Assembly (NCBI GenBank): GCA_004524535.1 | Contig: SDNY01000013.1 | Coordinates: 1-44,642, forward strand | Origin: Promethearchaeota archaeon | GTDB lineage: Archaea > Asgardarchaeota > Lokiarchaeia > Sigyniarchaeales > SOKP01 | Length of the DNA stretch: 44,642 nt | Direction of reading: 5' to 3' | Part shown: positions 1 to 9,927 of the stretch, piece after piece | Position numbering within the stretch: the first letter of the stretch is position 1 | Layout: the number at the start of each line of letters is the position of its first letter | The notes under the pieces: model-generated | Told to the model about the DNA's origin: nothing | Database searches by the model: none | Seen by the model: the letters and a program-made list of their open reading frames with translations, nothing else | Position numbers and translations under genes: made by a program

Positions 1-393
1 TATATTATTTGATTTCTTATTAGGACCTAGCTCCTTACTCGATTTTTGCGACAAAATTTAAAATAGGATAATCAGAAATTTAGTCGGAATAAGATTTATA
101 ATTTTTAAAAATAAGGTTTATTTATAGATCTAAAAATAAACTCAAGAGAGAGATAAAATAAAAATAAAAAAAAATAGAGTTATGGAATTTTTTTCCAATT
201 TTTTTTCTCGGTTTACTTTAAAATTCCACTAGTAAATAATTTTTATCACACTTAAAGAGAATAAAAATAAGTGAGAAATTCAGGAGAAGTGGATATTGAT
301 TATTCAATAATTTCTTCATTAATTTCAAAATCTTACATTTATTACTAATAAGCAGATTAAATTTTTACTTTTACTTTTTGTTTCATTCTATTC

Positions 394-660
394 TTAATCA
401 CTTCTTCTTCTAGAATAACTTGGTCGAGGTCCTTTTTTAGTCACTACCACATCGGTCGCTTGTGGTCCCTTTTTCCCCTCAGTAATATTAAATTCGACTT
501 CGTCACCTTCAAAAATCTTTTTAAATTCTTCTTCATCCCCTTTAATTCCGCTATAGTGGACAAATACGTCTTGTGATCCGTCTTCGAGGGTGATAAAGCC
601 AAAACCCTTTCTAGAATCAAACCATTTAACTGTTCCTTTTTCCATTGTTCCTTTTTCCAT
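394..660 (-). CDS. Cold-shock domain protein (CspA-like)
   Basis: ORF 88 aa; contains [31 protein letters not shown] (RNP1/RNP2 motifs of the cold-shock domain). Confidence 0.95.
   Translation of the reverse strand: MEKGTMEKGTVKWFDSRKGFGFITLEDGSQDVFVHYSGIKGDEEEFKKIFEGDEVEFNITEGKKGPQATDVVVTKKGPRPSYSRRRSD
631..660 (-). repeat. Perfect 15-bp tandem duplication (TGTTCCTTTTTCCAT x2) covering the csp start codon
   Basis: Read directly: positions 631-645 and 646-660 are identical; gives N-terminus [10 protein letters not shown]. Confidence 0.95.
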
Positions 661-687
661 TATTATATATTAGACAATTTATTTATC

Positions 688-709
688 ATTGTTTCAAAAC
701 AGAAACAAT
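688..709 (-). promoter_or_regulatory. Inverted repeat/hairpin ATTGTTTC-AAAACA-GAAACAAT in the csp upstream region
   Basis: Perfect 8-bp arms, 6-nt loop, about 28 nt upstream of the csp start codon on the minus strand. Confidence 0.5.
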
Positions 710-814
710 CATATCTAAAAAGGATTAGATTTCTAATAAATAATTGTGTTTTTTTCTTTTTTTCATGCTATCAAATAACTCAAGATAAACCTTATAAACC
801 ACTGATCAACGGAA

Positions 815-1186
815 TTAATCGTTAAAATCGCCCAAATCGTTAAAATGTGAAATGTCACCAGTTAAGGCTTTATAACAAATGTCCATAATCCGTTCCATAA
901 TAGTATCTAAAACATCCCGAACTTTTATATAATTATCTTTATCCTGAAATTTCAAATCAATTTTTTGAGATTCCTCGTCAATATAGATTTCCATGGCAAT
1001 ATCTTCATTCAATCCACCAAACATCCTTAACATATCCCTTATTTCAGTTTCTTCTCCTAAGACTTCCTTTGACTTCTTATCTCCTTTTACTATAATGCTC
1101 AAAGTTAGGTCCTTTTCATTATGTTGAAATTCTATACTATCTTCAAACAATTGTTTCGCATTTCCAATAAATCGTTCCATTTTCAA
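815..1186 (-). CDS. Hypothetical protein, 123 aa
   Basis: Intact ORF with normal codon pattern; no family recognised. Confidence 0.7.
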   Translation of the reverse strand: MKMERFIGNAKQLFEDSIEFQHNEKDLTLSIIVKGDKKSKEVLGEETEIRDMLRMFGGLNEDIAMEIYIDEESQKIDLKFQDKDNYIKVRDVLDTIMERIMDICYKALTGDISHFNDLGDFND

Positions 1187-1221
1187 TCATCTCTATAAAG
1201 TTGTTTTAATAATTTATTTTT

Positions 1222-3051
1222 TTAAATATCATTTCTAATTTTAATTGGAAGATCAATAAATGAAGTGTTTACAGCATTTCGACAAATGGTTATCACAGGT
1301 TTACCACCGTCTAGAGGATACTGTTTAAAAGTATCTTTATCCGCACCAGCGATGGCAAGTTTAAGTCTATAACCTTTGGGAATTAATGCGGAAGTTGGTC
1401 TAAATGCAAATGTAGCTTCGACTACTTCCCCAGGCACTAAAGGAGAAGAGTCTTTTTTCTTGAATGTGTGATAAGGACCCAACATCTTATATGGGGGAGT
1501 CTCTGTTGATAATTTTCTGTGAATAAGTCGTAAGTTCCCATCGGTAATATAATATATATTTCCATCTTCATCCAATACTTCCAAATATGCGAACACAGCT
1601 CCATCTTCGTGAGTCGAGGAGAGAAAAAGAGTAATAGTTGCATGACCCGTAATTTCTATGGTTTCCTTTAGAGGGGGACTAGTATAGCATAACAATTTTT
1701 TATCAGCTTTTTCTCTATTTGAGTAATCAATCGGGAGGCCTAATAGGGTCCACCAGCGATTCATCCTACCAGATGTAGCTCGGAAATTGATTTTATAATC
1801 ATCTTCACCAGTTTGATTTTCTGGTTTTGAAATATTTAACATATTTCCCTCATCCAAATACCATCTTTGTCGAGTAAATCCTTCGGGAGGCCAATTATGA
1901 GTTTTTTTCCATTTTTCCTCCTTCATGGTATAATAGTAGAGAGTTTTTCCTTGAATACCCTTACCATATATACAAGTATCGAAAAAATCGATCCATTTTT
2001 TAATTCTTTCTTCTGGTGTGGGTGAAACTTCTTTATCAGGTACCAATGGATTACCATTATAAACACCTCCATGGTTCCAATCCCCTATTATTGCTATTTG
2101 TGGGTTGTTTAAATTAATAAATCGATTAATAGTAGCATCGCAATAGGCTGAATCTAACCAAGAAACCCATCCTAAAATAGGAATATTAGATTTTTCAATT
2201 TCTTGTTTATATCGGTACGTGCTAATATCATCTATAGAAGTTCCATCAGGAAGTAGATCATCTCTGAAATCTTTATCGTTAGATAATTCATAAACATACT
2301 CGTTAGTAGCATGTTCTTGAATGGCTTCATTTAATAAACTTAGATCTGTATCAGAATCAATTGGTTTGACACCTTTCATTATTATCCACCCAATTGGTAA
2401 GAGTTGCTTGAAAGGAGCGGAATCATTGTTATCAAGTTTATTTCCCAGGAATGACCACAACCTCATAAAAGCTTCATCATAACACCCTCCTGGAGCAACA
2501 ACATCGGTAAAAGCATCCCAGAGAGCGTGCCCAGGCATTACAGCTTTCACTGCTGGATGATTATTCACTGCGAGCAAATCCGCCGTTGATCCTGTATATG
2601 ATATTCCATTTGATACAATATTTCCATCAGACCAGGGTTGAGAAATAATCCAATCGGCAATATCTGCTCCATCTTTAATTTCCTCCTTAGAGAAGGGATA
2701 AGGTCGAGTTCCATAGGAAGCTCCACATCCTCTCACATCAGTATAGACTATTGCATAACCATAATTTGTAAATAATCTAGGAGAGGGTGAATGTATTAAA
2801 GTTTCTTTAAACATCCATCTAAAAGGTACACGGAGCTTAGCTGCCCTCCAATAACGTGTTTGATACAATAATGTAGGTATTTTCTTTTCAGGAGATAATC
2901 CCTTTGGAAGGCAAATCGTAGAGGCAATCTTCACTCCATCACGCACCTTAATGTATATTGAACTAACGGCATAATCCTCATAAAGAGTTTTGTCAGTGGC
3001 TTTATCTAATGCCTTAAAAGGATTATTTTCTGAATTAGGAATCGCAACCAT
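1222..3051 (-). CDS. CocE/NonD family (X-Pro dipeptidyl-peptidase S15-like) hydrolase
   Basis: 609 aa; YTDVRGCGASYG, nucleophile region SNGISYTGSTADLLA, C-terminal jelly-roll-like part. Confidence 0.88.
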   Translation of the reverse strand: MVAIPNSENNPFKALDKATDKTLYEDYAVSSIYIKVRDGVKIASTICLPKGLSPEKKIPTLLYQTRYWRAAKLRVPFRWMFKETLIHSPSPRLFTNYGYAIVYTDVRGCGASYGTRPYPFSKEEIKDGADIADWIISQPWSDGNIVSNGISYTGSTADLLAVNNHPAVKAVMPGHALWDAFTDVVAPGGCYDEAFMRLWSFLGNKLDNNDSAPFKQLLPIGWIIMKGVKPIDSDTDLSLLNEAIQEHATNEYVYELSNDKDFRDDLLPDGTSIDDISTYRYKQEIEKSNIPILGWVSWLDSAYCDATINRFINLNNPQIAIIGDWNHGGVYNGNPLVPDKEVSPTPEERIKKWIDFFDTCIYGKGIQGKTLYYYTMKEEKWKKTHNWPPEGFTRQRWYLDEGNMLNISKPENQTGEDDYKINFRATSGRMNRWWTLLGLPIDYSNREKADKKLLCYTSPPLKETIEITGHATITLFLSSTHEDGAVFAYLEVLDEDGNIYYITDGNLRLIHRKLSTETPPYKMLGPYHTFKKKDSSPLVPGEVVEATFAFRPTSALIPKGYRLKLAIAGADKDTFKQYPLDGGKPVITICRNAVNTSFIDLPIKIRNDI

Positions 3052-3173
3052 AATTTTCTCATTTCTTTTTGAATTAAATATTATATATGTAAAAGTTATT
3101 TATATAGTTTTAATCTAAATGTGCTTTTTTAAAAAAAAATCTTTTTTAACAATAAAGTTATTTTAAAATTACT

Positions 3174-5627
3174 ATGGTAAGTGAAAAACTACTTTATTTA
3201 GATCCCAGTCAACCTATTGAAAAAAGAGTTGATGATCTAATTTCAAGAATGACTATAGAAGAAAAAGTTGCTCAACTCGGATCTCAATATGCTCCATCGT
3301 TAATGGAACGGACTGAACTATCTCATGATAAAATGAATAAATTAATTGGCAAAGGAATTGGCCAAATCACTAGAATTGGTGGTACATTGAATATAACCCC
3401 GGAAGAATCTGTTAAAATTGCAAATGGTATCCAAAAATTTTTAAAGGAGCAAACTCGCTTAGGAATTCCTGCTATTGTTCACGAAGAGTGCTTATGTGGG
3501 TATACAGCTAAAAAAGCCACTATATTCCCTCAAATCATTGGTGTGGCATCTACATGGGAACCAGAATTAGTAGAAGCTATGACAACAAAGATTGGTGAAC
3601 AAATGCGTGTCGTTGGTGCCCATCAAGGATTATCTCCTGTTCTTGATATTGCGCGCGATCCTAGATGGGGTCGAACTGAAGAGACTTTTGGCGAAGATCC
3701 ATATCTTGTATCGCGGATGGGTGTAGCTTATGTAACAGGTCTACAAGGCGATTCTCTTCAAACGGGGATAATTGCTACCGGTAAACACTTTTTAGGTTAT
3801 GGATATTCTCAAGGGGGTAGAAATTGGGGTCCATCGTTTATCCCCAAAAGAGAATTACTTGAAGTGTTCGCAAAACCATTTGAAGCTGCAATTCACGAAT
3901 CTAATATAGGTTCAATTATGAACTCTTATTCCGAAATTGATGGAATTCCTTGTGGAATTTCCCGTGAAATTCTGACTAATTTATTACGCAACAAACTTGG
4001 TTTTAAAGGTATGGTTGTTTCGGATTACGTTACAATTGAATTAAACTGTAAAGTGCATCGAGTCGCTATGAATACTACAGAGGCTGCAATTCTTGCGTTT
4101 AATGCTGGTCTCGAAGTAGAGCTTCCAAGAACTGCTGGTTTTGGCAAACCATTTGTCAGAGCTGTTAAAAAAGGAAAGGTTAGCGAAGAAGCGTTGAATC
4201 AATCAGTTGCCCGTATATTAAAGAAAAAATTTGAACTTGGATTATTCGATAATCCGTATAGTAATGATGATCAAAAAAGAATCTTGAAAGTCTTTTCAAA
4301 TCCAGAGAATAAAAAATTAGCAAGTGAAATTGCTCGTAAATCCATAATTTTATTAAAAAATGAAGATAATCTTTTACCTCTCAACAAGGACTTAAAATCA
4401 ATTGCTTTAATTGGTCCTAATGCTAATAGTGTGCGTAATTTACTAGGTGATTATACATATGTAGGTCAATTCGAAGCTTCTGCGAGTAATGCTACAGGTG
4501 TAAGTGAGCTTGATGAGGAACAAATGGCTCTATTAAAACAATTATTTGATGATGAAGATCCGGACAAATTTACGAAAAATTCATGCGAAATTAAAAGCAT
4601 TTTAGAAGCTATAAAAGAAAAAGTTTCAAAAAACACTAAAGTCAATTATGCTAAAGGTTGTGAAATTCAAAGCGATGATAAAAGTGGATTTAAAGAGGCA
4701 ATTGAATTGGCAAAAAAATCGGAAGTTGTGATTCTAGTAGTAGGGGAAAAAGCAGGATTGACAAGGGGATGTACGAGTGGAGAATCTCGTGATCGTTCTT
4801 CATTAACTTTACCTGGCGTACAAGATGAGCTGGTTCGGGAGATTCATGCAACTGGCGCTTCAATCGTTTTGGTTTTAATAAATGGACGACCTCTATCAAT
4901 TTCTTGGGAAAAAGAAAACATTCCCGCTATATTAGAAGCATGGTTGCCCGGTGAAGAAGGTGGTGTTGCGGTTGCTGATGTTTTGTTTGGTGATTATAAT
5001 CCTGGAGGAAAATTACCAATCTCTGTTCCTCGAAGTGTAGGACAAATTCCGATTTATCATAACTGTAAACCTACGGGAGGAATTTCTGTATGGGCATGGA
5101 ACTATGTGGAAGAAAACACTACTCCTTTATTTCCCTTTGGATATGGCCTAAGTTATACTAAATTTGAATACGATAATTTGGTAATAAATAAGCAAAATGT
5201 CGACTCAAAAGATACCGTGGAAATTTCTGTTGATGTTAAAAATATTGGCAAAATTCGCGGGGATGAAGTGGTACAATTATATTTACACGATAACGAAGCA
5301 ACAGTTACACGTCCTTTGGAAGAATTATTCGGATTTAAAAGGGTAACCTTAGATCCTGGAGAAAAAGCTACAGTAATTTTCACAGTTTCAATGAAACAAC
5401 TTGGATTTTATAACGAAAACATGGAATATGTTGTAGAACCCGGGAACATTAGCGTTTACATTGGGAGCGTACATGCTAATCATGGCTCAGGATATTTAGA
5501 CTTAGGAGATATTTTTGCTCAAAAAGATGTGAAACTGAAAGGCAAATTTAAAATTACGGGTGAAACTATAGATTTGAGTAAAGATAAGGAATTCTTCTCT
5601 AAAATTGTTGTAAAAAAAAAGGAATAA
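3174..5627 (+). CDS. Glycoside hydrolase family 3 beta-glycosidase
   Basis: 817 aa; DPRWGRTEETFGEDPYL, GKHFLGYG, MVVSDYVTIE, C-terminal FnIII-like domain (GDEVVQLYLHD...RPLEELFGFKRV). Confidence 0.93.
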   Translation: MVSEKLLYLDPSQPIEKRVDDLISRMTIEEKVAQLGSQYAPSLMERTELSHDKMNKLIGKGIGQITRIGGTLNITPEESVKIANGIQKFLKEQTRLGIPAIVHEECLCGYTAKKATIFPQIIGVASTWEPELVEAMTTKIGEQMRVVGAHQGLSPVLDIARDPRWGRTEETFGEDPYLVSRMGVAYVTGLQGDSLQTGIIATGKHFLGYGYSQGGRNWGPSFIPKRELLEVFAKPFEAAIHESNIGSIMNSYSEIDGIPCGISREILTNLLRNKLGFKGMVVSDYVTIELNCKVHRVAMNTTEAAILAFNAGLEVELPRTAGFGKPFVRAVKKGKVSEEALNQSVARILKKKFELGLFDNPYSNDDQKRILKVFSNPENKKLASEIARKSIILLKNEDNLLPLNKDLKSIALIGPNANSVRNLLGDYTYVGQFEASASNATGVSELDEEQMALLKQLFDDEDPDKFTKNSCEIKSILEAIKEKVSKNTKVNYAKGCEIQSDDKSGFKEAIELAKKSEVVILVVGEKAGLTRGCTSGESRDRSSLTLPGVQDELVREIHATGASIVLVLINGRPLSISWEKENIPAILEAWLPGEEGGVAVADVLFGDYNPGGKLPISVPRSVGQIPIYHNCKPTGGISVWAWNYVEENTTPLFPFGYGLSYTKFEYDNLVINKQNVDSKDTVEISVDVKNIGKIRGDEVVQLYLHDNEATVTRPLEELFGFKRVTLDPGEKATVIFTVSMKQLGFYNENMEYVVEPGNISVYIGSVHANHGSGYLDLGDIFAQKDVKLKGKFKITGETIDLSKDKEFFSKIVVKKKE

Positions 5628-5648
5628 AGAATTTTCTTAATTCTTATT

Positions 5649-6713
5649 TTATTTTATGTTACTATTAACTGATTTAATTCTTTTTTCTGCGTCATTGACA
5701 ATAGAACTAATTAAATCGGATACCTTTTCTATGCTTTTTATAATTCCAATACTTTGACCTAATAGAACTGCTCCATTCTCAGTGTCTCCTTCATATATAA
5801 CTCTGTAAGCCCTAGCTTCCTTTAAAAACTCTTCAATCGTTGTTTTGTTTTCCATAGCCATCTTTTCTTCTTTAGAACCAACTTTAGGATGAGATGCTGC
5901 GTACGGGTTTTTCCAAAGCCTTATTGGCCCAAACGCCCCTGTGGCTAATACAGTATCTTGAGCTCTTGCTGGAGGAACAATCTTTTTATAGGTTTCATGA
6001 AATTCGCTTTCTTTTGACGCGATAAATCTAGATCCCATTGCTACAGCTCCAGCACCTAAACTTAAAGCTGCGGCTAATGATCTGCCTGTAGCAAAACCTC
6101 CACACGCAACGATGGGAAAGTCCGGATATTTTTCTAAAACTTGTTGTAACAAGACCAAAGTACTTACTTCTTCATAGGACTGATGACCGCCCCCTTCAGT
6201 TCCCGTTATAACTATTCCGTCTACATTTGAAGCAACACACTTATCAGCAAGCCATAATGCTGGAGCTACATGAAAGTGTTTAATATTTGAGACCTCTCTT
6301 AATTTTTGGAAAGATTTTGATTGGGGTAACGTTTTAGAAGACCCTGCACTAGTTACTGCATAAATACATTGTTCTTTTAATTTTGGGTTATTCATGATAA
6401 ATTTAGGAATCTCTTTACACAATATGGCCGCATCCCTCTGTACCCTTGAGGTTCTAATATTAAAACCAAAGGGTTTATCTGTATGTTCTACAACCCTTTC
6501 CATACTTCTTTTCATTGCTTTAAGAGTCGCCTCTCTATCTGTCCATGTTTCTTTTTCAGGACGATCAAAATCAGATGCATGGCTTATTACACCAAGGCCT
6601 CCAGCTTCAGATACTGCTATTGTTAACTCAGTAGTATAAAAGGGACCCATCGGTGCAGCAATAATGGGATGTTTAATCCCTAACATTTTGGTGATATTTG
6701 TTTCAATTACCAT
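5649..6713 (-). CDS. Nitronate monooxygenase / 2-nitropropane dioxygenase-like FMN protein
   Basis: 354 aa; IIAAPMGPFYTTELTIAVSEAGGLGVI, GTEGGGHQ, IVACGGFATGRSLAAALSLGAGAVAMGSRF. Confidence 0.9.
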   Translation of the reverse strand: MVIETNITKMLGIKHPIIAAPMGPFYTTELTIAVSEAGGLGVISHASDFDRPEKETWTDREATLKAMKRSMERVVEHTDKPFGFNIRTSRVQRDAAILCKEIPKFIMNNPKLKEQCIYAVTSAGSSKTLPQSKSFQKLREVSNIKHFHVAPALWLADKCVASNVDGIVITGTEGGGHQSYEEVSTLVLLQQVLEKYPDFPIVACGGFATGRSLAAALSLGAGAVAMGSRFIASKESEFHETYKKIVPPARAQDTVLATGAFGPIRLWKNPYAASHPKVGSKEEKMAMENKTTIEEFLKEARAYRVIYEGDTENGAVLLGQSIGIIKSIEKVSDLISSIVNDAEKRIKSVNSNIK

Positions 6714-6732
6714 ACTAGTTTCTCCAAATATT

Positions 6733-6767
6733 TTTTAGTAATTTATTATAATTTGTTATTACTAAAA
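6733..6767. promoter_or_regulatory. Inverted repeat TTTTAGTAAT-N15-ATTACTAAAA in a divergent intergenic region
   Basis: 10-bp perfect arms between the divergent genes at 5649-6713(-) and 6795-7934(+). Confidence 0.4.
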
Positions 6768-6794
6768 TTTTTAAACTGAATTAATATAAAAAAC

Positions 6795-7934
6795 TTGGGT
6801 ATCATCATGTATTCTAAGCCAAAGAAAATAGGTAATTTAGAGATTAAAAATAGATTTGTTAGGTCAGCAACATATGAAGGTATGGCTACTGAAGAAGGAC
6901 ATGTGACAGAAAAACTTATAAAACTTTATAAAGAATTAGCTGAAGGGGGGGTTGGATTAATAATCACTGGTTATGCAACTGTTCAAAAAAGTGGAATGAC
7001 TTTCGATACACAAACAGGAGTATACAATGATGACTTTATATCAGGGCTAAGTAAAATCGCGGATACTGTCCATGAAAATAGTCAAGATTGTAAAATTGCT
7101 TTACAAATATCGCATTGTGGTCGTCAATCCCGTTATTTAGAAAACACAATAGCACCTTCTGCTGTTTTGGAGAAATTAACAAGAAAAATGCCAAAAGAAA
7201 TGACCATTGAAGAAATAAGAGAAACCATTGAAGCATTTTCTCAAGCAGTAAGGAGAGTAAAAGAAGCAGGATTTGACGCAGTCCAACTTCACGGCGCACA
7301 TGGATATCTGATTAATCAATTTTTATCACCCTATACAAATAAAAGAACAGACGAGTATGGAGGGAGTATTGAAAAAAGAATAAAGTTTGTTGAAGAAATT
7401 TATAATAGGAGTGTAGAATTAGTGGGAAAAGATTTTCCGATTTTAATAAAAATGAATGCTGTTGACTTTTTAGAAGGTGGACTTACAATAGAGGAGTCTA
7501 AGAAAATAGCAGAAAGACTTTCAAAAATCGGTTATGCTGCTATTGAAGTTAGCGCTTGCATGTGGGATACATGTAAACGAAGTAAAAAAGAACTTGGTTG
7601 GAAGCCTACTTTTTTACCTGAAAGCCGAACGTTTGTAGGAACTAAAAATGAGGTTGCCTATAACTTACCTTTTGCTAAAGAAATTAAAAAGGTGATAGAT
7701 ATTCCATTAATAGTAGTTGGTGGGATCAATTCACGAGACTTAGTTGAACAAATTTTAACGGAAGGAAGTGCAGATTTCATTGCTCTAAGCAGACCCTTGA
7801 TTCGAGAACCTGACTTACCAAATAGATGGCTAAAAGGAATTGGAGATTCTAAAGTTGAATGTCTTTACTGCAACGGTTGTTTGTCAAGCTTAATTACAAC
7901 AGGTTTACAATGTGTAAAGAAAGAACCATTATAA
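6795..7934 (+). CDS. NADH:flavin oxidoreductase, Old Yellow Enzyme family, with C-terminal Cys cluster
   Basis: 379 aa; ALQISHCGRQ, VQLHGAHGYLINQFLSPYTNKRTDEYGGS, VVGGIN, CLYCNGCLSSLITTGLQC near the C-terminus. Confidence 0.92.
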   Translation: MGIIMYSKPKKIGNLEIKNRFVRSATYEGMATEEGHVTEKLIKLYKELAEGGVGLIITGYATVQKSGMTFDTQTGVYNDDFISGLSKIADTVHENSQDCKIALQISHCGRQSRYLENTIAPSAVLEKLTRKMPKEMTIEEIRETIEAFSQAVRRVKEAGFDAVQLHGAHGYLINQFLSPYTNKRTDEYGGSIEKRIKFVEEIYNRSVELVGKDFPILIKMNAVDFLEGGLTIEESKKIAERLSKIGYAAIEVSACMWDTCKRSKKELGWKPTFLPESRTFVGTKNEVAYNLPFAKEIKKVIDIPLIVVGGINSRDLVEQILTEGSADFIALSRPLIREPDLPNRWLKGIGDSKVECLYCNGCLSSLITTGLQCVKKEPL

Positions 7935-7942
7935 TGATAATG

Positions 7943-9739
7943 TTATTTATATAAGGGTCCATAATTTTTACATGCTCTATAATCTGCTCCCTCTAAATCT
8001 TTAGTTCCAAAAGCATTCCAAGTACTTGGTCTGAATATTTTCTCATCGAGAACATTATGCATACAAACTGGAATTCTGAGGATCGAAGCAAGAGTAATAA
8101 GATCAGAACCTATATGACCGTAAGAGATTGAAGCATGATTCGCACCCCAATTATTCATCACATCATAGACAGTTTTAAAAGCACCATTACCTGTTAATCG
8201 TGGAGCAAACCAAGTTGTAGGCCAAGTAGGATCAGTGCGTTCGTTGAGAGTTTTATGAATATCTTCGGGAAGATCAACCGTCCAGCCTTCAGCTAATTGA
8301 AGTACAAGTCCGAGACCTTTAACAATATTTACTCTTGATATAGTACAGGGCATTCCACCTATTGTAAGAAAATTTGTAGAAAATCCTCCGCCTCTAAAAT
8401 AGACCACTGTAGCAGCGTGCCAAGTAGTTGCATCGCAGCAGTTTTTCACATCCTCTTCGGTTATGTCACAGAATGGCTTAATTGCTGGTTTTCCATCAAT
8501 TAATTGTTGAGCACTTCCATCTAAAGCAGCTGATCCCGAATTAATTAAATGCAGAATTCCATTTTCGGCCCTTCCCGTTAAAACTTTTCCCGTTACTCTT
8601 TTAACTGCGGCAGGACTCCAGTAGGTGCGAACGTCTGCAAATATTTGAGCTGTTCCCGTTAAAAGATGCCCAAAAAGCATAGCAATCCCATTTAATGCGT
8701 CATTTTCAGTAGCTATCAAATAAGGTTGACGAATACCATTCCAATCAAAGGAAGAATTAAGTATTGCTTCTAAGAAATCTCCATTTGGCATCCAATCAGT
8801 CCAGTGTCTTTGCCCTTGAAATCCAGATACAATAGCATTATGACCAAGCGATTCTTCTCCAAATCCTAATTCTTTTAACTTTGGATTCCCTATCATGAGA
8901 TCCCTAACAATCATAGCACTTTTAACAACAATTTCCCACTCTTTATCTTTTTGCTCCCTTGATTTTTGCTGTTCAGGAGGATTATGATCTGTTCCTTCTT
9001 TACAATTTTCTTTTACCCAAGTAAGAGCCCTCTCAAACTCAGCGGAATCATAAATGCCCTCTTTTAATCTCCTATTCACTTCGGACATATCAACATATTC
9101 ATTACGCATACCTAAATACTCTTGAAAGTATTGCTCCATAACAATTGACCCTGCAATACCCATTGAGACCGAACCGACAGAAAGATAGGACTTATCTCTC
9201 ATCCAAGCAACAGCTAAACCCGCCTTGGCAAATCGTAATAACTTTTCTTTAACATCATCTGGAATGGTATTATCATTAGCCTCTTGAACATCTTGCCCAT
9301 ATATCCCAAATGCAGGTATTCCCTTTTGAGTATGAGCTGCTAAAACTGCAGCAAGATATACTGCTCCGGGTCGCTCAGTCCCATTAAACCCCCAAATTGC
9401 TTTGGGAATGAAAGGAGTCATATCCATAGTTTCTGCACCATAACACCAGCTGGGGGTAACCGTTATAGAAAGCCCTACATTTTCGCTCTGAAATTTCTGA
9501 GCACATTCTACGGCCTCAGCTACACCCCCAATTGTAGAATCTGCGATTATGGATTCTACATCCACACCATTAGGATGTTTTAAATTAGATGAGAGGAAAT
9601 CGGCACATAGTTTCGCCATTTCCATAGTTTGTTCTTCGAGAGCATCCCGAACACCCATTTCTCTTCCATCTATTGTAGGTCGTATACCAATTTTTGGAAT
9701 AGATCCTCTCAATCGCTTCTTACCAATATATTTTTCCAT
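7943..9739 (-). CDS. fucI: L-fucose isomerase
   Basis: 598 aa; [71 protein letters not shown]. Confidence 0.95.
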   Translation of the reverse strand: MEKYIGKKRLRGSIPKIGIRPTIDGREMGVRDALEEQTMEMAKLCADFLSSNLKHPNGVDVESIIADSTIGGVAEAVECAQKFQSENVGLSITVTPSWCYGAETMDMTPFIPKAIWGFNGTERPGAVYLAAVLAAHTQKGIPAFGIYGQDVQEANDNTIPDDVKEKLLRFAKAGLAVAWMRDKSYLSVGSVSMGIAGSIVMEQYFQEYLGMRNEYVDMSEVNRRLKEGIYDSAEFERALTWVKENCKEGTDHNPPEQQKSREQKDKEWEIVVKSAMIVRDLMIGNPKLKELGFGEESLGHNAIVSGFQGQRHWTDWMPNGDFLEAILNSSFDWNGIRQPYLIATENDALNGIAMLFGHLLTGTAQIFADVRTYWSPAAVKRVTGKVLTGRAENGILHLINSGSAALDGSAQQLIDGKPAIKPFCDITEEDVKNCCDATTWHAATVVYFRGGGFSTNFLTIGGMPCTISRVNIVKGLGLVLQLAEGWTVDLPEDIHKTLNERTDPTWPTTWFAPRLTGNGAFKTVYDVMNNWGANHASISYGHIGSDLITLASILRIPVCMHNVLDEKIFRPSTWNAFGTKDLEGADYRACKNYGPLYK

Positions 9740-9789
9740 ATTTTATATCCTAAATTTCAATTTGTTATATATGAATTAATAACTTATAT

Positions 9790-9810
9790 AATAATTCAGA
9801 ATGAATTATT
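9790..9810. promoter_or_regulatory. Inverted repeat AATAATTCA-GAA-TGAATTATT between divergent fucI and glcD-like genes
   Basis: Perfect 9-bp arms, 3-bp spacer, in the 9740-9927 divergent gap. Confidence 0.45.
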
Positions 9811-9927
9811 TAAGTAGTTTAACCTCAATGGAAGTAGTTATAATGGAAATTTTTTTTTATAACAAATAGAATTTTTAATATTCAATCGTTTAAAATCTTA
9901 ATAACGCTTAAAAATGAATTTTCAGCT

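Noticed and set aside
1-393. Noncoding start of the window searched for tRNA/ncRNA or repeat structure
   Set aside because: AT-rich with no cloverleaf, T-loop (GGTTCAAATCC-like) or direct-repeat array recognisable by eye.
1437-1643. Short ORFs antisense to or overlapping larger genes (e.g. 1437-1643, 4690-4899, 5153-5383, 6394-6639, 7036-7299, 10434-10691, 10737-11057, 12105-12407, 30810-31175, 38199-38489, 39888-40175)
   Set aside because: All lie inside strongly supported genes on the opposite strand or in another frame and have low-complexity or unnatural protein composition; treated as chance ORFs.
9549-9817. ORFs 9549-9779 and 9629-9817 over the fucI start and intergenic region
   Set aside because: Antisense to FucI N-terminus, no recognisable domain; the region is better explained as a promoter.
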